From: Pseudomonas jinjuensis | GTDB lineage: Bacteria > Pseudomonadota > Gammaproteobacteria > Pseudomonadales > Pseudomonadaceae | DNA length: 64,000 nucleotides | Direction: 5' to 3' | Assembly: GCF_900103845.1 (NCBI RefSeq) | Contig: NZ_FNIJ01000007.1 | Location: 186,001 to 250,000, forward strand | Notes under the pieces: generated by a model | What the model was told of the DNA's origin: nothing | The model's input: only the letters and a program-made list of their open reading frames with translations | Database searches by the model: none | In this document: positions 25,119-33,768 of the stretch, piece by piece | Layout: every line of letters begins with the position of its first letter | How positions within the stretch are numbered: the stretch's first letter is position 1 | Program-made: the position numbers and the translations under genes

Positions 25119-25883
25119 CTATTTCAGCGCCCCGGAGAGAAACTGCCGCAGGCGTTCGCTGCGGGTGTGGACGAAGACTTCCTCGGGCGTTCCCTGCTCC
25201 TCGATCTGGCCGTGGTGCAGGAAGATCACCTGGCTCGACACCTCGCGGGCGAAGCCCATTTCGTGGGTCACCACGATCATGGTGCGGCCCTCGGCGGCCA
25301 GCCCCTTCATCACCTTGAGCACGTCGCCGACCAGCTCCGGGTCCAATGCCGAAGTGGGCTCGTCGAACAGCAGCACCTCCGGCTCCATGGCCAGGGCGCG
25401 GGCGATGGCGACCCGCTGCTGCTGGCCGCCGGACAGGTGCGCCGGGTATCTGTCCGCGAAGTCCGCCAGCCCGACCTTCTCCAGGTAGCGTTCTGCCCGT
25501 GCCTGCGCCTCCCTGCGAGGCAGTCCGAGCACATGGATGGGCGCTTCCGTCACGTTCTCCATGACGGTCAGGTGCGACCACAGGTTGAAGTTCTGGAACA
25601 CCATCGCCAGCCGGGTACGCATCCGTTGCAGTTGCCTGCGGTCGGCCGCCTGCAGGCTGCCCAGGCGATCCTTGACCAGGCGCAGGTCCTCGCCGGCGAA
25701 GCGGATCGCCCCGTCATCGGGCGTTTCCAGGAAGTTGATGCAGCGCAGGAAGGTGCTTTTCCCCGATCCCGACGAGCCGATGATGCTGATCACGTCGCCC
25801 TTCCGGGCCGACAGCGAGATGCCCTTGAGCACCTCCTTGCTGCCATAGCGCTTGCGGATATTGTCGACCACCAGGGTTTTCAT
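25119..25883 (-). CDS. Polar amino-acid ABC importer ATP-binding protein
   Basis: This 254-residue ATPase has Walker [10 protein letters not shown] (about 36-44), Q-loop VFQNFNLW (about 90), signature LSGGQQQR (about 156-163) and Walker [14 protein letters not shown] (about 175-187). It is closest to the HisP/GlnQ group. The ATG at 25883 ([14 protein letters not shown]) is preferred over in-frame upstream codons. It energises the two permeases and binding protein encoded upstream in the same leftward operon, at the inner-membrane cytoplasmic face. Confidence 0.92.
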   Translation of the reverse strand: MKTLVVDNIRKRYGSKEVLKGISLSARKGDVISIIGSSGSGKSTFLRCINFLETPDDGAIRFAGEDLRLVKDRLGSLQAADRRQLQRMRTRLAMVFQNFNLWSHLTVMENVTEAPIHVLGLPRREAQARAERYLEKVGLADFADRYPAHLSGGQQQRVAIARALAMEPEVLLFDEPTSALDPELVGDVLKVMKGLAAEGRTMIVVTHEMGFAREVSSQVIFLHHGQIEEQGTPEEVFVHTRSERLRQFLSGALK

Positions 25884-25914
25884 TCTTGTCGTTCCTCTTT
25901 CGGCATTCGAAGTG

Positions 25915-26619
25915 TCAGTGGGCGCGGCGGGGCGCCATGTGGGCGAGGAAGCGCCGTTCGGCAAGCCTGAACAGGCCGACCAGCACGACGGTCAGCGCCA
26001 GGTAGATCAGCCCCACGCAGAGGAAGGCCTCGAATGGCGCGTAGTAGTCCGAGTAGAGGCTGCGCCCGGCGCCGGTGAGGTCCACCAGGGTCACGGCGCT
26101 GGCGATGGACGAGCCCTGCAGCGTGAGGACGATCTCGTTGCTGTAGGCCGGAATGGCGCGCCGCCAGGCCGACGGCAGGATGATCCGGCGGAACTGGGTG
26201 AACGGGCCCATGCCATAGGCGCGCGCCGCCTCCACCTCGCCGTGGGGAATGGCGCGCATCGCGCCGGCGAAGATCTCCGTGGTGTAGGCGCAGGTGTTGA
26301 GACTGAAGGCGATCAGCGCGCACCAGTAGGGCTCGCGCAGATACTCCCAGAACGGGCTTGCGCGCACCCAGGCGAATTGCGCCAGCCCGTAGTAGAGCAC
26401 CAGCAGCTGGATCAGCAGGGGCGTGCCACGGAAGAAGTAGGTGTAGGCGAACACCGGTGCGCCCAGCAGGCGATTGCGCGATGCGCGCAGCCGTGCCAGC
26501 GGGATCGCCAGGGCCAGGCCGAGCAGCAGCGCCGAACCGACCAGCTTGAGGGTGAGCAGCAGGCCCGCGGCGAACAACGGCAGGTTGTCGAGGACGATCT
26601 GGGGTTGCAGGTCGATCAT
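25915..26619 (-). CDS. Amino-acid ABC importer permease (HisM type)
   Basis: This 234-residue inner-membrane permease has about five helices and the EAA loop [22 protein letters not shown] (about 145-165; shown in part as EAARAYGMG), which docks to the ATPase. [19 protein letters not shown] near residue 60 is typical of His/Glu/Asp-type permeases. It forms a heterodimer with the permease encoded 3 bases upstream at 26623. Confidence 0.92.
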   Translation of the reverse strand: MIDLQPQIVLDNLPLFAAGLLLTLKLVGSALLLGLALAIPLARLRASRNRLLGAPVFAYTYFFRGTPLLIQLLVLYYGLAQFAWVRASPFWEYLREPYWCALIAFSLNTCAYTTEIFAGAMRAIPHGEVEAARAYGMGPFTQFRRIILPSAWRRAIPAYSNEIVLTLQGSSIASAVTLVDLTGAGRSLYSDYYAPFEAFLCVGLIYLALTVVLVGLFRLAERRFLAHMAPRRAH

Positions 26620-26622
26620 GGA

Positions 26623-27309
26623 TCAGATCTCCGCGTGCCGGGCGCCCCGAGAACAGCGGCGGTCCAGCGCGTGCAGGGCGTATTGCGAGAGGGCGGTGAT
26701 GAGCAGGAAGAGGACGCAGACCAGCATGTAGAAGAGGAACGGCTGGCGTGTCGCACGACCCGCCTGGTCGGCGATCCAGGTCATGTCCTGAAGGCCGATC
26801 ATGGTGACGATGGCGGTGCTCTTGATCAGCACCAGCCAGTTGTTGCCGATGCCGGGAAGGGCGAAGCGCAGCATCTGCGGCAGCATCACCCGGCGGAACA
26901 CCTGCCAGCGGCTCATGCCATAGGCCCGTCCCGCTTCCAGTTGGCCGGGCGGGACGGCGAGGAAGGCGCCGCGGAAGGTCTCGGAGAAGTAGGCGCCATA
27001 GATCAGGGCCAGGGTGGCGATGCCCGCCACGTACGGGTCGATCGACCATTGCGGCAGGCCATGCGCCTCGGTGAAGGCGTTGAGCAGCAACTGGCTGCCG
27101 TAGAACAGCAGCAACATGGCCACCAGGTCCGGCACGCCGCGCATCAGCGTCGTGTAGACCATCGCCGGCCAGCGCAGCCAGGGGAGGGGGGACAGCTTCA
27201 GGCTGGCGCCCAGCAAGCCGATCAGGACGGCAAGCAGCAGGGAGAAGAGCGCCACCTGCAGGGTGGTGCCGGCGCCGGCGAGGATCGCCGGCAGGTATCC
27301 GTTGAACAT
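26623..27309 (-). CDS. Amino-acid ABC importer permease (HisQ type)
   Basis: This 228-residue permease has the family motifs LMRGVPDLVAMLLLFYG (about 55) and EAGRAYGMSRWQVFRRVMLPQ (about 135; EAA loop). Start ATG 27309 (MFNGYLPAILAG) is chosen since upstream in-frame residues are not membrane-protein-like. It probably pairs with the HisM-type subunit at 25915. The binding-protein gene lies about 180 bases upstream. Confidence 0.92.
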   Translation of the reverse strand: MFNGYLPAILAGAGTTLQVALFSLLLAVLIGLLGASLKLSPLPWLRWPAMVYTTLMRGVPDLVAMLLLFYGSQLLLNAFTEAHGLPQWSIDPYVAGIATLALIYGAYFSETFRGAFLAVPPGQLEAGRAYGMSRWQVFRRVMLPQMLRFALPGIGNNWLVLIKSTAIVTMIGLQDMTWIADQAGRATRQPFLFYMLVCVLFLLITALSQYALHALDRRCSRGARHAEI

Positions 27310-27492
27310 GGTGTCTCCATGGCGCGCGAAGCACGCCTGGTGATGGAATTCGACAGGCGCCTGGGCCTTGCGCCCGGTGCCGAACGGGCCGACCTGCAGA
27401 CCGGGGTTTTCCCGGGATGCGCCAGGTGCGCATGACCTCATTCCCGCGTCGGAGGCCGGGCGCGGCGCCCTGAAGGACGCCGGCGCGGGGGA

Positions 27493-28263
27493 TCATTCGT
27501 ACTGGTTGTACTCGAAGTACTTGTCGTTGATCCGCTGGTAGGTGCCATTGGCGAGGATGGTCTTGAGCGCCTGGTTGATTCGCCCGAGCAGGACCTGGTC
27601 CTGCTTGCGCACGGCGATGCCGGAGCCGACGCCGAAGTAGCGCGGGTCGTTCAGCTTCTCGCCGAAGCCGTGATACCCGGCCATGTCCGGGTTCTTCTTC
27701 GCCTGGTGGATCTGTGCAATGTCCAGCACCACGGCGTCGACGCGCCCGGCGGAGAGGTCCATCAGCGCGGCCTGGACATCGGGATAGCGGCGCAGGCTGA
27801 GACCCGCGCTCTCGTAACGGGCCTTGGCGAAGGTCTCCTGGATCGAGCCCTTCTGCACCGCGATCACCTTGCCGCGCATGGCATCGGGGCTGTTGTCGGT
27901 CAGCGCGGTGCTGCCGAAGAGCATCGAGTAGCCGCCTTGGTACTTGTCGGAGAAGGCCACCTTGCGCTGGCGCTCCGGGGTGATCGCCATGGACGACACC
28001 ACGGCGTCGTACTTCTTCGCCAGCAGGCCGGGAATGATGCCGTCCCATTCCTGCTTCACCAGCGTGCAGCGCACCTTCATCTCGTCGCACAGGGAGTTGG
28101 CGATATCCACATCGAAACCTGCCAGGCTGCCGTCCGGCTTGACGAAGCTGTACGGGGGAAAGGTGCCTTCGGTGGCGATGCGGATGACCGGTTCGCTGGC
28201 CTGGGCGGCATCGAGGCTGCCGAGCAGCAACAGCGCGAGCAGTGCTTTTCTTGTTCTGTACAT
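27493..28263 (-). CDS. Periplasmic amino-acid-binding protein of the ABC importer
   Basis: This 256-residue protein has a signal peptide (MYRTRKALLALLLLGSLDAA, cleavage near AQA-SEP at about 23) and the type II periplasmic binding-protein fold: IATEGTFPPYSFVKPDG, LAGFDVDIANSLCDEM, DAVVSSMAITPERQRKVAFS. It resembles Lys/Arg/Orn/His or opine-type binding proteins. It is the first gene of the leftward importer operon, divergent from a MocR regulator. The exact ligand cannot be read from sequence. Confidence 0.92.
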   Translation of the reverse strand: MYRTRKALLALLLLGSLDAAQASEPVIRIATEGTFPPYSFVKPDGSLAGFDVDIANSLCDEMKVRCTLVKQEWDGIIPGLLAKKYDAVVSSMAITPERQRKVAFSDKYQGGYSMLFGSTALTDNSPDAMRGKVIAVQKGSIQETFAKARYESAGLSLRRYPDVQAALMDLSAGRVDAVVLDIAQIHQAKKNPDMAGYHGFGEKLNDPRYFGVGSGIAVRKQDQVLLGRINQALKTILANGTYQRINDKYFEYNQYE

Positions 28264-28358
28264 CTCTTCGCTCCTGGCGGATTTGCATGGGCATTGCCAG
28301 GGCGAGGTTACGGGTTATGAACTTTCAATCCATACACAGCGGCGCCTAGAATCGCCGC

Positions 28359-28383
28359 ACCTGTAGCAGTCGAAAAACCTGTA
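28359..28383. promoter_or_regulatory. Direct repeat ACCTGTA, candidate MocR binding site
   Basis: ACCTGTA occurs at 28359-28365 and again at 28377-28383, spaced 18 bp start to start, just before the MocR gene and in the divergent promoter region. MocR regulators such as GabR and PdxR bind direct repeats. Function is inferred from position and the family habit. Confidence 0.4.
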
Positions 28384-28390
28384 CACGCCC

Positions 28391-29767
28391 ATGGAAACAT
28401 CCCGCAAGACATCACGGATCGGCCACCTGGTGAGCCACTTCTCGCAGCGGATCGAGGATGCCAGCCTGGCCCAGGGCGCACGCCTGCCATCGATCCGGGC
28501 GGCCGCGAAAGAGTTCGATGTCAGCACCTTCACCGTGGTCCAGGCCTATGACCGGCTGGTGGCGCTGGGCTATGTGGAGGCGCGCAAGGGCGATGGTTTC
28601 TTCGTGGCGCAGACTTCCCCGGCCAAGGTGGAGCAGCGCAAGTCGGCGCCGCTGGAGGACGTCTACTGGCTGCTGGACGCGGCCTTCCACCCCGATGCCG
28701 CCCTGCAGCCGGGCAGCGGCGGCCTGCCAGGCGACTGGCTGGACGAAGACGGCCTGCACCTGGCGCTGCGCAGCCTCGGGCGGGCCGCTGGCGCTATCGC
28801 CGAGTACGGCGAAGCCCGCGGCAACCAGGCCCTGCTCCAGTGGGTGCAGCGCTACCTCGCCGAACGCGGCGCCGAGGTGAATGGCGAGCAGATCATCCTC
28901 ACCCAGGGCGCCAGCCAGGGGCTGGACCTGGTGATCCGTGCATTGCTGCAGCCGGGTGACTGCGTGCTGGTGGACGACCCCGGCTACGTCAACTTCCTGT
29001 CCCACCTGCGCGACCACAAGATCCGCATCATCGGCGTGCCCTGGACGCCCCAGGGACCGGATGTGGAGGTCCTCGCCGAACTGCTGCGCCAGCACCGGCC
29101 CAAGGCCTTCTTCACCAATCCCTGGCTGCAGAACCCTACCGGTGCCAGCTACAGCCTGGCGGTCGCCTATCGTGTGCTGCAACTCGCCGAAGCCCATGAC
29201 TGCTGGATCGTCGAGGACGACGTGTTCGGCCAGCTGGCGCCGCAGAACCAGCCGCCCCTGGCCGCGCTGGACAACATGCAGCGGGTCATCCACGTCGGCA
29301 GCTTTTCCAAGACCCTGGCGGCCTCGCTGCGGGTGGGCTTCGTCGCCGCCGAGCCGGCGGTGGCCGAAGCGCTGCAGCACTACAAGATGAGCGCCGCCTT
29401 CTACGGTTCGCAGGTCTGCGAACAGCTGACGCTGCAGATGCTCAACGACGGCACCCAGCGCAAACGCTGCCAGCGCCTGCGCGACCGCCTGCTGCAGGCC
29501 CAGGTGGACGCCCGCCAGCGCCTGCAGCGGATGGGCTGGCAGTGCTGGGCGCCACTGGCGCCGGCGCCCTACCTGTGGATCAGCAACGCCAGCGCGGACC
29601 TCGACCCGGTCCGCCTGACCCGCGAAGGCCTGCGGCAGAACATCCTGCTGTCGCCGGGCTGCATCTTCCGCCCCGACCTGGAGGCCACGCCCTGGCTGCG
29701 CTTCAACGTCGCCTTCGGCAACGATCCGGAGATCTGGCGATTCCTCGCCGAGGGCGGGGCGCGCTGA
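28391..29767 (+). CDS. MocR-type transcriptional regulator (GntR HTH fused to aminotransferase domain)
   Basis: This 458-residue protein has an N-terminal GntR winged helix (about 5-75: LPSIRAAAKEFDVSTFTVVQ, AYDRLVALGYVEARKGDGFF) and a fold-type I PLP-binding domain (about 110-455). The PLP motifs are LTQGASQGLDLVIRALL, NPTGASYS and the Schiff-base Lys in GSFSKTLAASLRVGF (about residue 305). It is divergent from the ABC importer operon and probably controls it, with PLP plus an amino compound as effector. Confidence 0.9.
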   Translation: METSRKTSRIGHLVSHFSQRIEDASLAQGARLPSIRAAAKEFDVSTFTVVQAYDRLVALGYVEARKGDGFFVAQTSPAKVEQRKSAPLEDVYWLLDAAFHPDAALQPGSGGLPGDWLDEDGLHLALRSLGRAAGAIAEYGEARGNQALLQWVQRYLAERGAEVNGEQIILTQGASQGLDLVIRALLQPGDCVLVDDPGYVNFLSHLRDHKIRIIGVPWTPQGPDVEVLAELLRQHRPKAFFTNPWLQNPTGASYSLAVAYRVLQLAEAHDCWIVEDDVFGQLAPQNQPPLAALDNMQRVIHVGSFSKTLAASLRVGFVAAEPAVAEALQHYKMSAAFYGSQVCEQLTLQMLNDGTQRKRCQRLRDRLLQAQVDARQRLQRMGWQCWAPLAPAPYLWISNASADLDPVRLTREGLRQNILLSPGCIFRPDLEATPWLRFNVAFGNDPEIWRFLAEGGAR

Positions 29768-29904
29768 CTGGGTCCCGCAGTCGGGGCAATCGTGTTGGCG
29801 TGGATGACGATGCGCTATGCCCACCTGGCGCCCGGGCATTTGGCGGAAGCAATTCGGTTGAATCCTTTGGCTGGTAGGGCAATTCTTGGTCGATCGCCTA
29901 CCCC
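29768..29904. other. Core-genome intergenic sequence before the island
   Basis: About 140 bases after the MocR stop with no gene. It leads into the leftward terminator at 29905-29947 and the island boundary at 29963. Confidence 0.4.
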
Positions 29905-29947
29905 AGAAAGCAAAAACCCTTGAAATTCGCTAGGAAGATCAAGGGTT
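29905..29947 (-). terminator. Rho-independent terminator, probably the original ssrA terminator displaced by the island
   Basis: On the - strand a 9-bp perfect stem (AACCCTTGA / TCAAGGGTT, 29939-29947 with 29915-29923) is followed by TTTTTGCTTT. No leftward gene ends nearby. Immediately upstream, on the - strand, lies a near-copy of the tmRNA 3' end (29963-29978). The simplest reading is that this terminator ended the tmRNA transcript before a 10-kb element inserted. Confidence 0.65.
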
Positions 29948-29962
29948 CAGGCTGTTTTCATT

Positions 29963-29978
29963 TGGTGGGCCGGGGGGA
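29963..29978. repeat. Candidate attL of the ssrA island
   Basis: TGGTGGGCCGGGGGGA matches the first 17 bases of the tmRNA 3' end at 40136-40152 (TGGTGGAGCCGGGGGGA) with one missing base. The left side then continues into the probable ssrA terminator. Together with the integrase next to the tmRNA this marks the far boundary of the island. Confidence 0.6.
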
Positions 29979-30125
29979 GCGGTGACCAATCCCTTTTCCC
30001 CTTCTGAAAGCCCCGGAATGCGTGGGCCTGCTCCATCCTGCCTATTCTGCGATGTCACACCCTGATGGGGGCGGTTGATGTTTCCCCAGAACCTTACCAC
30101 AGCAGCTCATCGTAACCGCAACGCA

Positions 30126-30138
30126 GGGATTTGAACCC
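30126..30138. repeat. Second tmRNA/tRNA T-loop-like sequence
   Basis: GGGATTTGAACCC is identical to 40149-40161 in the tmRNA T-arm. It sits directly before the integrase relic, so it may be an attachment-site trace of an older integration. The match is short and T-arms are alike in many tRNAs. Confidence 0.35.
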
Positions 30139-30478
30139 ACGAACGGATTGCGGAGCTGCTGCGTTTGATCAGGCCTGCCAACAGGCGGTTCTCGTGCCAG
30201 CTCGCCTTGGCTGCTCGATGGTCAGAGGCCGAGAAGCTGACTCCCAACCATCTTCAAGGGGGCATCGTCACCTATGCCGGGACGAAATCGGGAAAGGTCT
30301 GTTCGGTGCAGATTCCCGCAGAGTTAGCTGGCCGGCTCAGGAAGCACTGACGAACTAATGGCAGTTCACCTTGTGCACCACATCGTTCCGCAGCGCTCTG
30401 GAGCGAACCATCATCCAGCTACCGCAAGGTCAGGCCAGCCATGCCCTGCGGCATTTCTCTCGCCCGATCACCGGCTGA
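30135..30478 (+). pseudogene. Tyrosine recombinase (phage integrase) relic
   Basis: Two frames together recall the catalytic domain of a phage-type integrase. The first (30135-30350) reads ERIAELLRLI, LALAARWSEAEKLTP and VTYAGTKSGKVCSVQIPAEL, containing the first catalytic Arg region (ATGARWSEA in intact relatives). The second (30365-30478) reads FRSALERTIIQLPQGQASHALRH, with the HxxR box. The N-terminal domain and the segment with the catalytic Tyr are missing and a frameshift separates the pieces. It is a relic of an earlier element at the island's left end. Confidence 0.7.
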
Positions 30479-30757
30479 TGTTGTACGGTTTGGACCGCTT
30501 GATCATGAAAACATCTGTAGCAGTGCGCAATGTGCTAAACCGTTTAAAAAGGTTTATAAACGGGCTGTGAGGCGATGCGAGGCTCTTGCCCTATGGGGGT
30601 AGGGCCTATACGCTTCGCGACGTTTTTGTGTGAGCCTCAGCCTGTCGATGTGGGCAAACGCAGGGGAACGGAACTGGCTTTCGGTCCTCAGGTTCACACT
30701 TGAACAAGGGAAGAGAGCAGCAGCCAACGAATGGCGTACGCGTTTCTGGAGGGTCTC
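30479..30757. other. Intergenic region within the island
   Basis: About 280 bases with no gene. A small hairpin (GCCCTATGGGGGTAGGGC) lies at about 30589-30606. It precedes the small gene at 30758 and should hold its promoter. Confidence 0.35.
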
Positions 30758-31009
30758 GTGAGCAAACACCACAAGCCTAAAACCTTGATTGAGCGACTTA
30801 AAGGTTACTACCGGATCGCTGAGCATGAAGCTTCCGAGTCCGTCCCCTTCTACGTGACGGGCGATGGTGTCATGTTCTCTGATCCCAAAGAGGTAGTCCG
30901 CGCCAAGGTCGTTAAGCGTCAGTTCAGTGCGTTCGAGAGCCTTAGAAGCGAGCTGAAGAAAGCCCCTGCATCTGATCAGAAAGAAGTAGCGGCTGGCGAA
31001 TCTATATAA
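30758..31009 (+). CDS. Small hypothetical protein, 83 residues
   Basis: A GTG start at 30758 lies 4-5 bases after a GGAGGG ribosome binding site, better placed than the in-frame ATG at 30731. The product (MSKHHKPKTLIERLKGYY..., soluble and charged) has a basic N-terminus and an acidic/Lys-rich C-terminus. No signal peptide, membrane segment or known domain was recognised. The membrane-protein gene at 31033 follows 23 bases downstream, so the two probably form an operon in the island. Confidence 0.6.
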   Translation: MSKHHKPKTLIERLKGYYRIAEHEASESVPFYVTGDGVMFSDPKEVVRAKVVKRQFSAFESLRSELKKAPASDQKEVAAGESI

Positions 31010-31032
31010 CGCAATGACCTAAGGACGGGTGA

Positions 31033-31875
31033 ATGCTGAAGGCCGCTCTTGCGTTCGTTCCACTATTGGCGGGTTATCTTTTTGTTAGCACCTGGCACGA
31101 GACCAGGTATCTCATAAAGCGCGAAGATTCCCAGAAGCTTTATATCCGAGCGGCCTTCTGGGGTATTTGGCTTTTTTTGCTCGCGTTAGCGCTCACAGTC
31201 TGTGCTAACCCGTATCTTGAGTCTCTGCTTGCGTTTCTTCGTGCTGGTGTAGGCCAAGCTGGGCTGCTCGAGGAAAAGGGCGGGAAGGTGGACACCGCTT
31301 TTTGGGTTCTAGTGCTTGCCGCCACACTCGTGCTGGGTTTGATTGGTGGGTATGTTCTGAACTGGTTTCTTGCCTTCAAGAGCATTTCGACGAAAGAGCT
31401 CTTCCGTCTGGCAGTACGCCGCATCAAAAGTAGAGATGCGCGTCTCTTCTCGTTAATTTACGAGTACTCCAATCGAGCGGCTCTCAAGCGAGCCATCCAC
31501 CTTCTGAATTCCGACCTGGATTTGATCCTGATGAGGGCTCTGGAGCAGAGCATGCCGATCTGCGTGACGCTGGGTCACGGGAAGGTATACGTAGGCTATG
31601 TCACTGGGGCAATTGATCCTGGTGACAAGCGCGATATGCTCCGGATTCTGCCTTTCGTAAGCGGTTACCGTGCCAGTGATGGCTTGAAGATGCACTTTAC
31701 GACCTGGTACACGACCGTTTACCAGCGCTTTACAAAGGATGAGACGCTCAGTCACCTAAACCCTGAGCTGTTTGAAGTGGTATTCCCGCTGAGCGAAGTG
31801 AAATCCGTGAATCTCTTCGACATCAGGGCATATCAGGCCTTCCAGGAAGACAAGCCTAGTACTACCCCTGATTGA
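31033..31875 (+). CDS. Membrane protein with three helices and a cytoplasmic domain, unknown function
   Basis: This 280-residue protein has hydrophobic segments at about residues 3-20 (ALAFVPLLAGYLFVS), 40-60 (AAFWGIWLFLLALALTV) and 93-115 (FWVLVLAATLVLGLIGGYVL). A roughly 165-residue soluble domain follows, with SRDARLFSLIYEYSNRAAL, CVTLGHGKVYVGYVTG and a negatively charged tail. The soluble part resembles no family I can name. Co-transcription with the small gene at 30758 is likely. Such membrane-anchored cargo genes in islands are sometimes defence effectors, but nothing specific shows that here. Confidence 0.7.
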   Translation: MLKAALAFVPLLAGYLFVSTWHETRYLIKREDSQKLYIRAAFWGIWLFLLALALTVCANPYLESLLAFLRAGVGQAGLLEEKGGKVDTAFWVLVLAATLVLGLIGGYVLNWFLAFKSISTKELFRLAVRRIKSRDARLFSLIYEYSNRAALKRAIHLLNSDLDLILMRALEQSMPICVTLGHGKVYVGYVTGAIDPGDKRDMLRILPFVSGYRASDGLKMHFTTWYTTVYQRFTKDETLSHLNPELFEVVFPLSEVKSVNLFDIRAYQAFQEDKPSTTPD

Positions 31876-31914
31876 TTTGTGCCTGTTGTCTCGGTGCGAC
31901 ACTCTTTCGACACC

Positions 31915-31953
31915 CAAAGAAACGCCCCTGAAAAACCCTAAGCTATTCAGGGG
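31915..31953 (-). terminator. Terminator for the Xre gene (leftward)
   Basis: The arms CCCCTGAA (31925-31932) and TTCAGGGG (31946-31953) form an 8-bp perfect stem. On the - strand it is followed by CGTTTCTTT. It lies 30 bases beyond the Xre gene stop and may also end the rightward membrane-protein transcript. Confidence 0.6.
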
Positions 31954-31982
31954 AGGCAAGAGCCGTGATACGCCTTGGGGAG

Positions 31983-32213
31983 CTACCGCTTCTGTAGCAG
32001 TACGTAGGGCTCAACGCCCAAGGCGCCAGCAAGCCTTTCGACGCTCTGAAGCGTTGCATTCTTTTCACACCGCTCCAGCATTCCCACATAAGTCCGATGC
32101 ACGCCCGCTCGCTCGGCTAGCTCCTCTTGTGAGAAGCCGAGCTCTAGCCGTCGGCGTTTTACATTGGCAGCGAAGGTGGCAACGAGTTGGCATTGATCGG
32201 GCTGGATAGGCAT
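31983..32213 (-). CDS. Xre-family helix-turn-helix regulator
   Basis: This 76-residue protein is almost entirely a Cro/C1-type HTH domain: RRRLELGFSQEELAERAGVH, RTYVGMLERCEKNATLQSVE. Single-domain Xre proteins of this size are common controllers in mobile elements and restriction systems. It is transcribed leftward, divergent from the small exported protein at 32381, and probably represses promoters of the island. Confidence 0.85.
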   Translation of the reverse strand: MPIQPDQCQLVATFAANVKRRRLELGFSQEELAERAGVHRTYVGMLERCEKNATLQSVERLAGALGVEPYVLLQKR

Positions 32214-32380
32214 CCGCCCAATGTCGTTCGTTGCATACTATAGGTCGACATACTAAAGTTAGCACTCGTAATTCATCTGGCCCCAGTTTGAGCTGATAGC
32301 AAGGCTACGAGCCCGCTGCACTTCTAAGCCAGAATCGAATCTTCACGCATCAAAACTGAGAATTTCGCAAGGAGTAGCAT

Positions 32381-32791
32381 GTGCGCGCCTGGATGCCCCT
32401 AGCTGTTGGCTGTTTGACCATTCTGAGCATTGCGACAATGGCTGTGGCCGCGCCTTCCAAGGAGGAAGTAAAGAGTGTCGCAGGGATTTTCGATTTCACC
32501 GCTGTGGACGATCTGGCTGTCTTGAAGGTCTGTGGTAAGCCGGAGTTGGAAACCCAGTATCTTCACTCTCTAATCGATGCAGGCTTGGCCTATCCGAATG
32601 CTGATCCGAAGAAAGTGATGGCTCTAATCCGGCAGATTCAGCGCAAGGCAAGTTTCCTAGCAGAGTCGCGCACTAGGTTTAACCAGAGTGCTCCTCCTAC
32701 ACCAGAGGAATTCGAAGAAGGTTGCCGATTTGATGTTAGGCAAGCTGAGAAGCGCATCGAAACGCTGGACGACTTTATATTCAAAAGCTGA
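32381..32791 (+). CDS. Small exported protein of unknown function
   Basis: A GTG start sits 6 bases after AAGGAG; an ATG at 32379 is out of frame. The 136-residue product has a signal peptide (WMPLAVGCLTILSIATMAVA, cleavage near residue 24) and a mature helical region with two Cys (KVCGKPEL, EEGCRFDV), which could form a disulfide in the periplasm. No family recognised. It stands alone between the Xre gene and the convergent HUH gene. Confidence 0.65.
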   Translation: MRAWMPLAVGCLTILSIATMAVAAPSKEEVKSVAGIFDFTAVDDLAVLKVCGKPELETQYLHSLIDAGLAYPNADPKKVMALIRQIQRKASFLAESRTRFNQSAPPTPEEFEEGCRFDVRQAEKRIETLDDFIFKS

Positions 32792-32805
32792 GCCGTTCCC
32801 GCAGG

Positions 32806-33636
32806 CTATGAAATCGCCTCACCAGCGAGCTCCTGAGGGGCTTCCCGGCCCCTCTCACTCTTCATCCAGGCCACAAGCTCTTCGTACAGCTCTCTACCTG
32901 CTCTGCTGGCGCTGTGGCTGGCGAAATCCGGGGCACTGCCCAGCTTGTGCTCAGTGAATGGGTACTCTTTGTGGATGTAGCTCACCCACGCACCGGGAGT
33001 GGTGATCGGCTGAAGGTCGATTGCCTTGTTTCCGAAGCGCTGGCGATAGCCTTTGACCTTTCCGTTGGGATTGGGCGCCAGCACCGCCCGTATGCATTCC
33101 TCAGTCAAACCATCCGGGATGCAGGCGATACCGTGAAGGTGCAGCGTGTGATTCTCATCGCTGGCGCTGCTCGGGTATTCAAGGATGAAGGCAATGTTCC
33201 GGACTCCAAGCTTCCGCTTGAGTAGAGCAGCTAGGTAAGCAGCCGGCCCATCTGATGCAGCAAGAGCTTTCTCAGCGACCTCATGACCAAGCCTGAAGGT
33301 AACGATACGAGCGCCGGGCTGCCTCGCGATTCCAAGCAGTGTGAATGCTCGTTTGGCCTCTGCTGGAAGCCTTCGTTGCCAATCACTCAGCGTGACTCCT
33401 GATGTGTATTCCTGAGCAAGCTTGGAGAATTGACTGATTATCTTCAGGGCAGGGATATCAGAGGTATTGCTATTCCATTGCCCTAATACTGCTACGTTCC
33501 GTTGATAGCCTTCATGGAAACTGGCTAGAACCCCCGCCATTGCTAATGTTACGGCCCGTTGGTTGGGGGCAGTTACTCGGTGCATTTTTGGAAAATGTCC
33601 ACGCTCAGTGACGGGGTGCTGATTGCTGCTTTTCAT
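32806..33636 (-). CDS. Putative HUH endonuclease (rolling-circle Rep-like)
   Basis: This 276-residue protein contains NHTLHLHGIACIP, with the His-hydrophobic-His pattern at residues 166-168 flanked by hydrophobic strands, preceded by NIAFILEYP. About 50 residues later comes WVSYIHKEYPFT with Y220xxK223. This order matches motifs 2 (HUH) and 3 (YxxK) of rolling-circle replication initiators and inovirus-like Rep proteins. If correct, it nicks DNA and would replicate or mobilise the excised element. The assignment rests on motif reading only. Homology to phage-satellite or plasmid Rep proteins is inferred. A hairpin-capable sequence lies just upstream at 33661-33681. Confidence 0.5.
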   Translation of the reverse strand: MKSSNQHPVTERGHFPKMHRVTAPNQRAVTLAMAGVLASFHEGYQRNVAVLGQWNSNTSDIPALKIISQFSKLAQEYTSGVTLSDWQRRLPAEAKRAFTLLGIARQPGARIVTFRLGHEVAEKALAASDGPAAYLAALLKRKLGVRNIAFILEYPSSASDENHTLHLHGIACIPDGLTEECIRAVLAPNPNGKVKGYRQRFGNKAIDLQPITTPGAWVSYIHKEYPFTEHKLGSAPDFASHSASRAGRELYEELVAWMKSERGREAPQELAGEAIS

Positions 33637-33768
33637 TGTTGGGCTCTGTGCTGCCAGCTGACCGGATTTTCAAAAATCGGTTCCGCTCATCGTGGCCAGT
33701 GGGTTGAAGTCGTTTCGTGATTTCTAAGGGTTTGACACCTGGCTAGTCATCGCATGGTCAAGGAGAGT

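Noticed and set aside
30126-30200. A possible tRNA gene at the T-arm-like sequence
   Set aside because: No matching acceptor stem, D-arm or anticodon arm could be folded around the GGGATTTGAACCC sequence.
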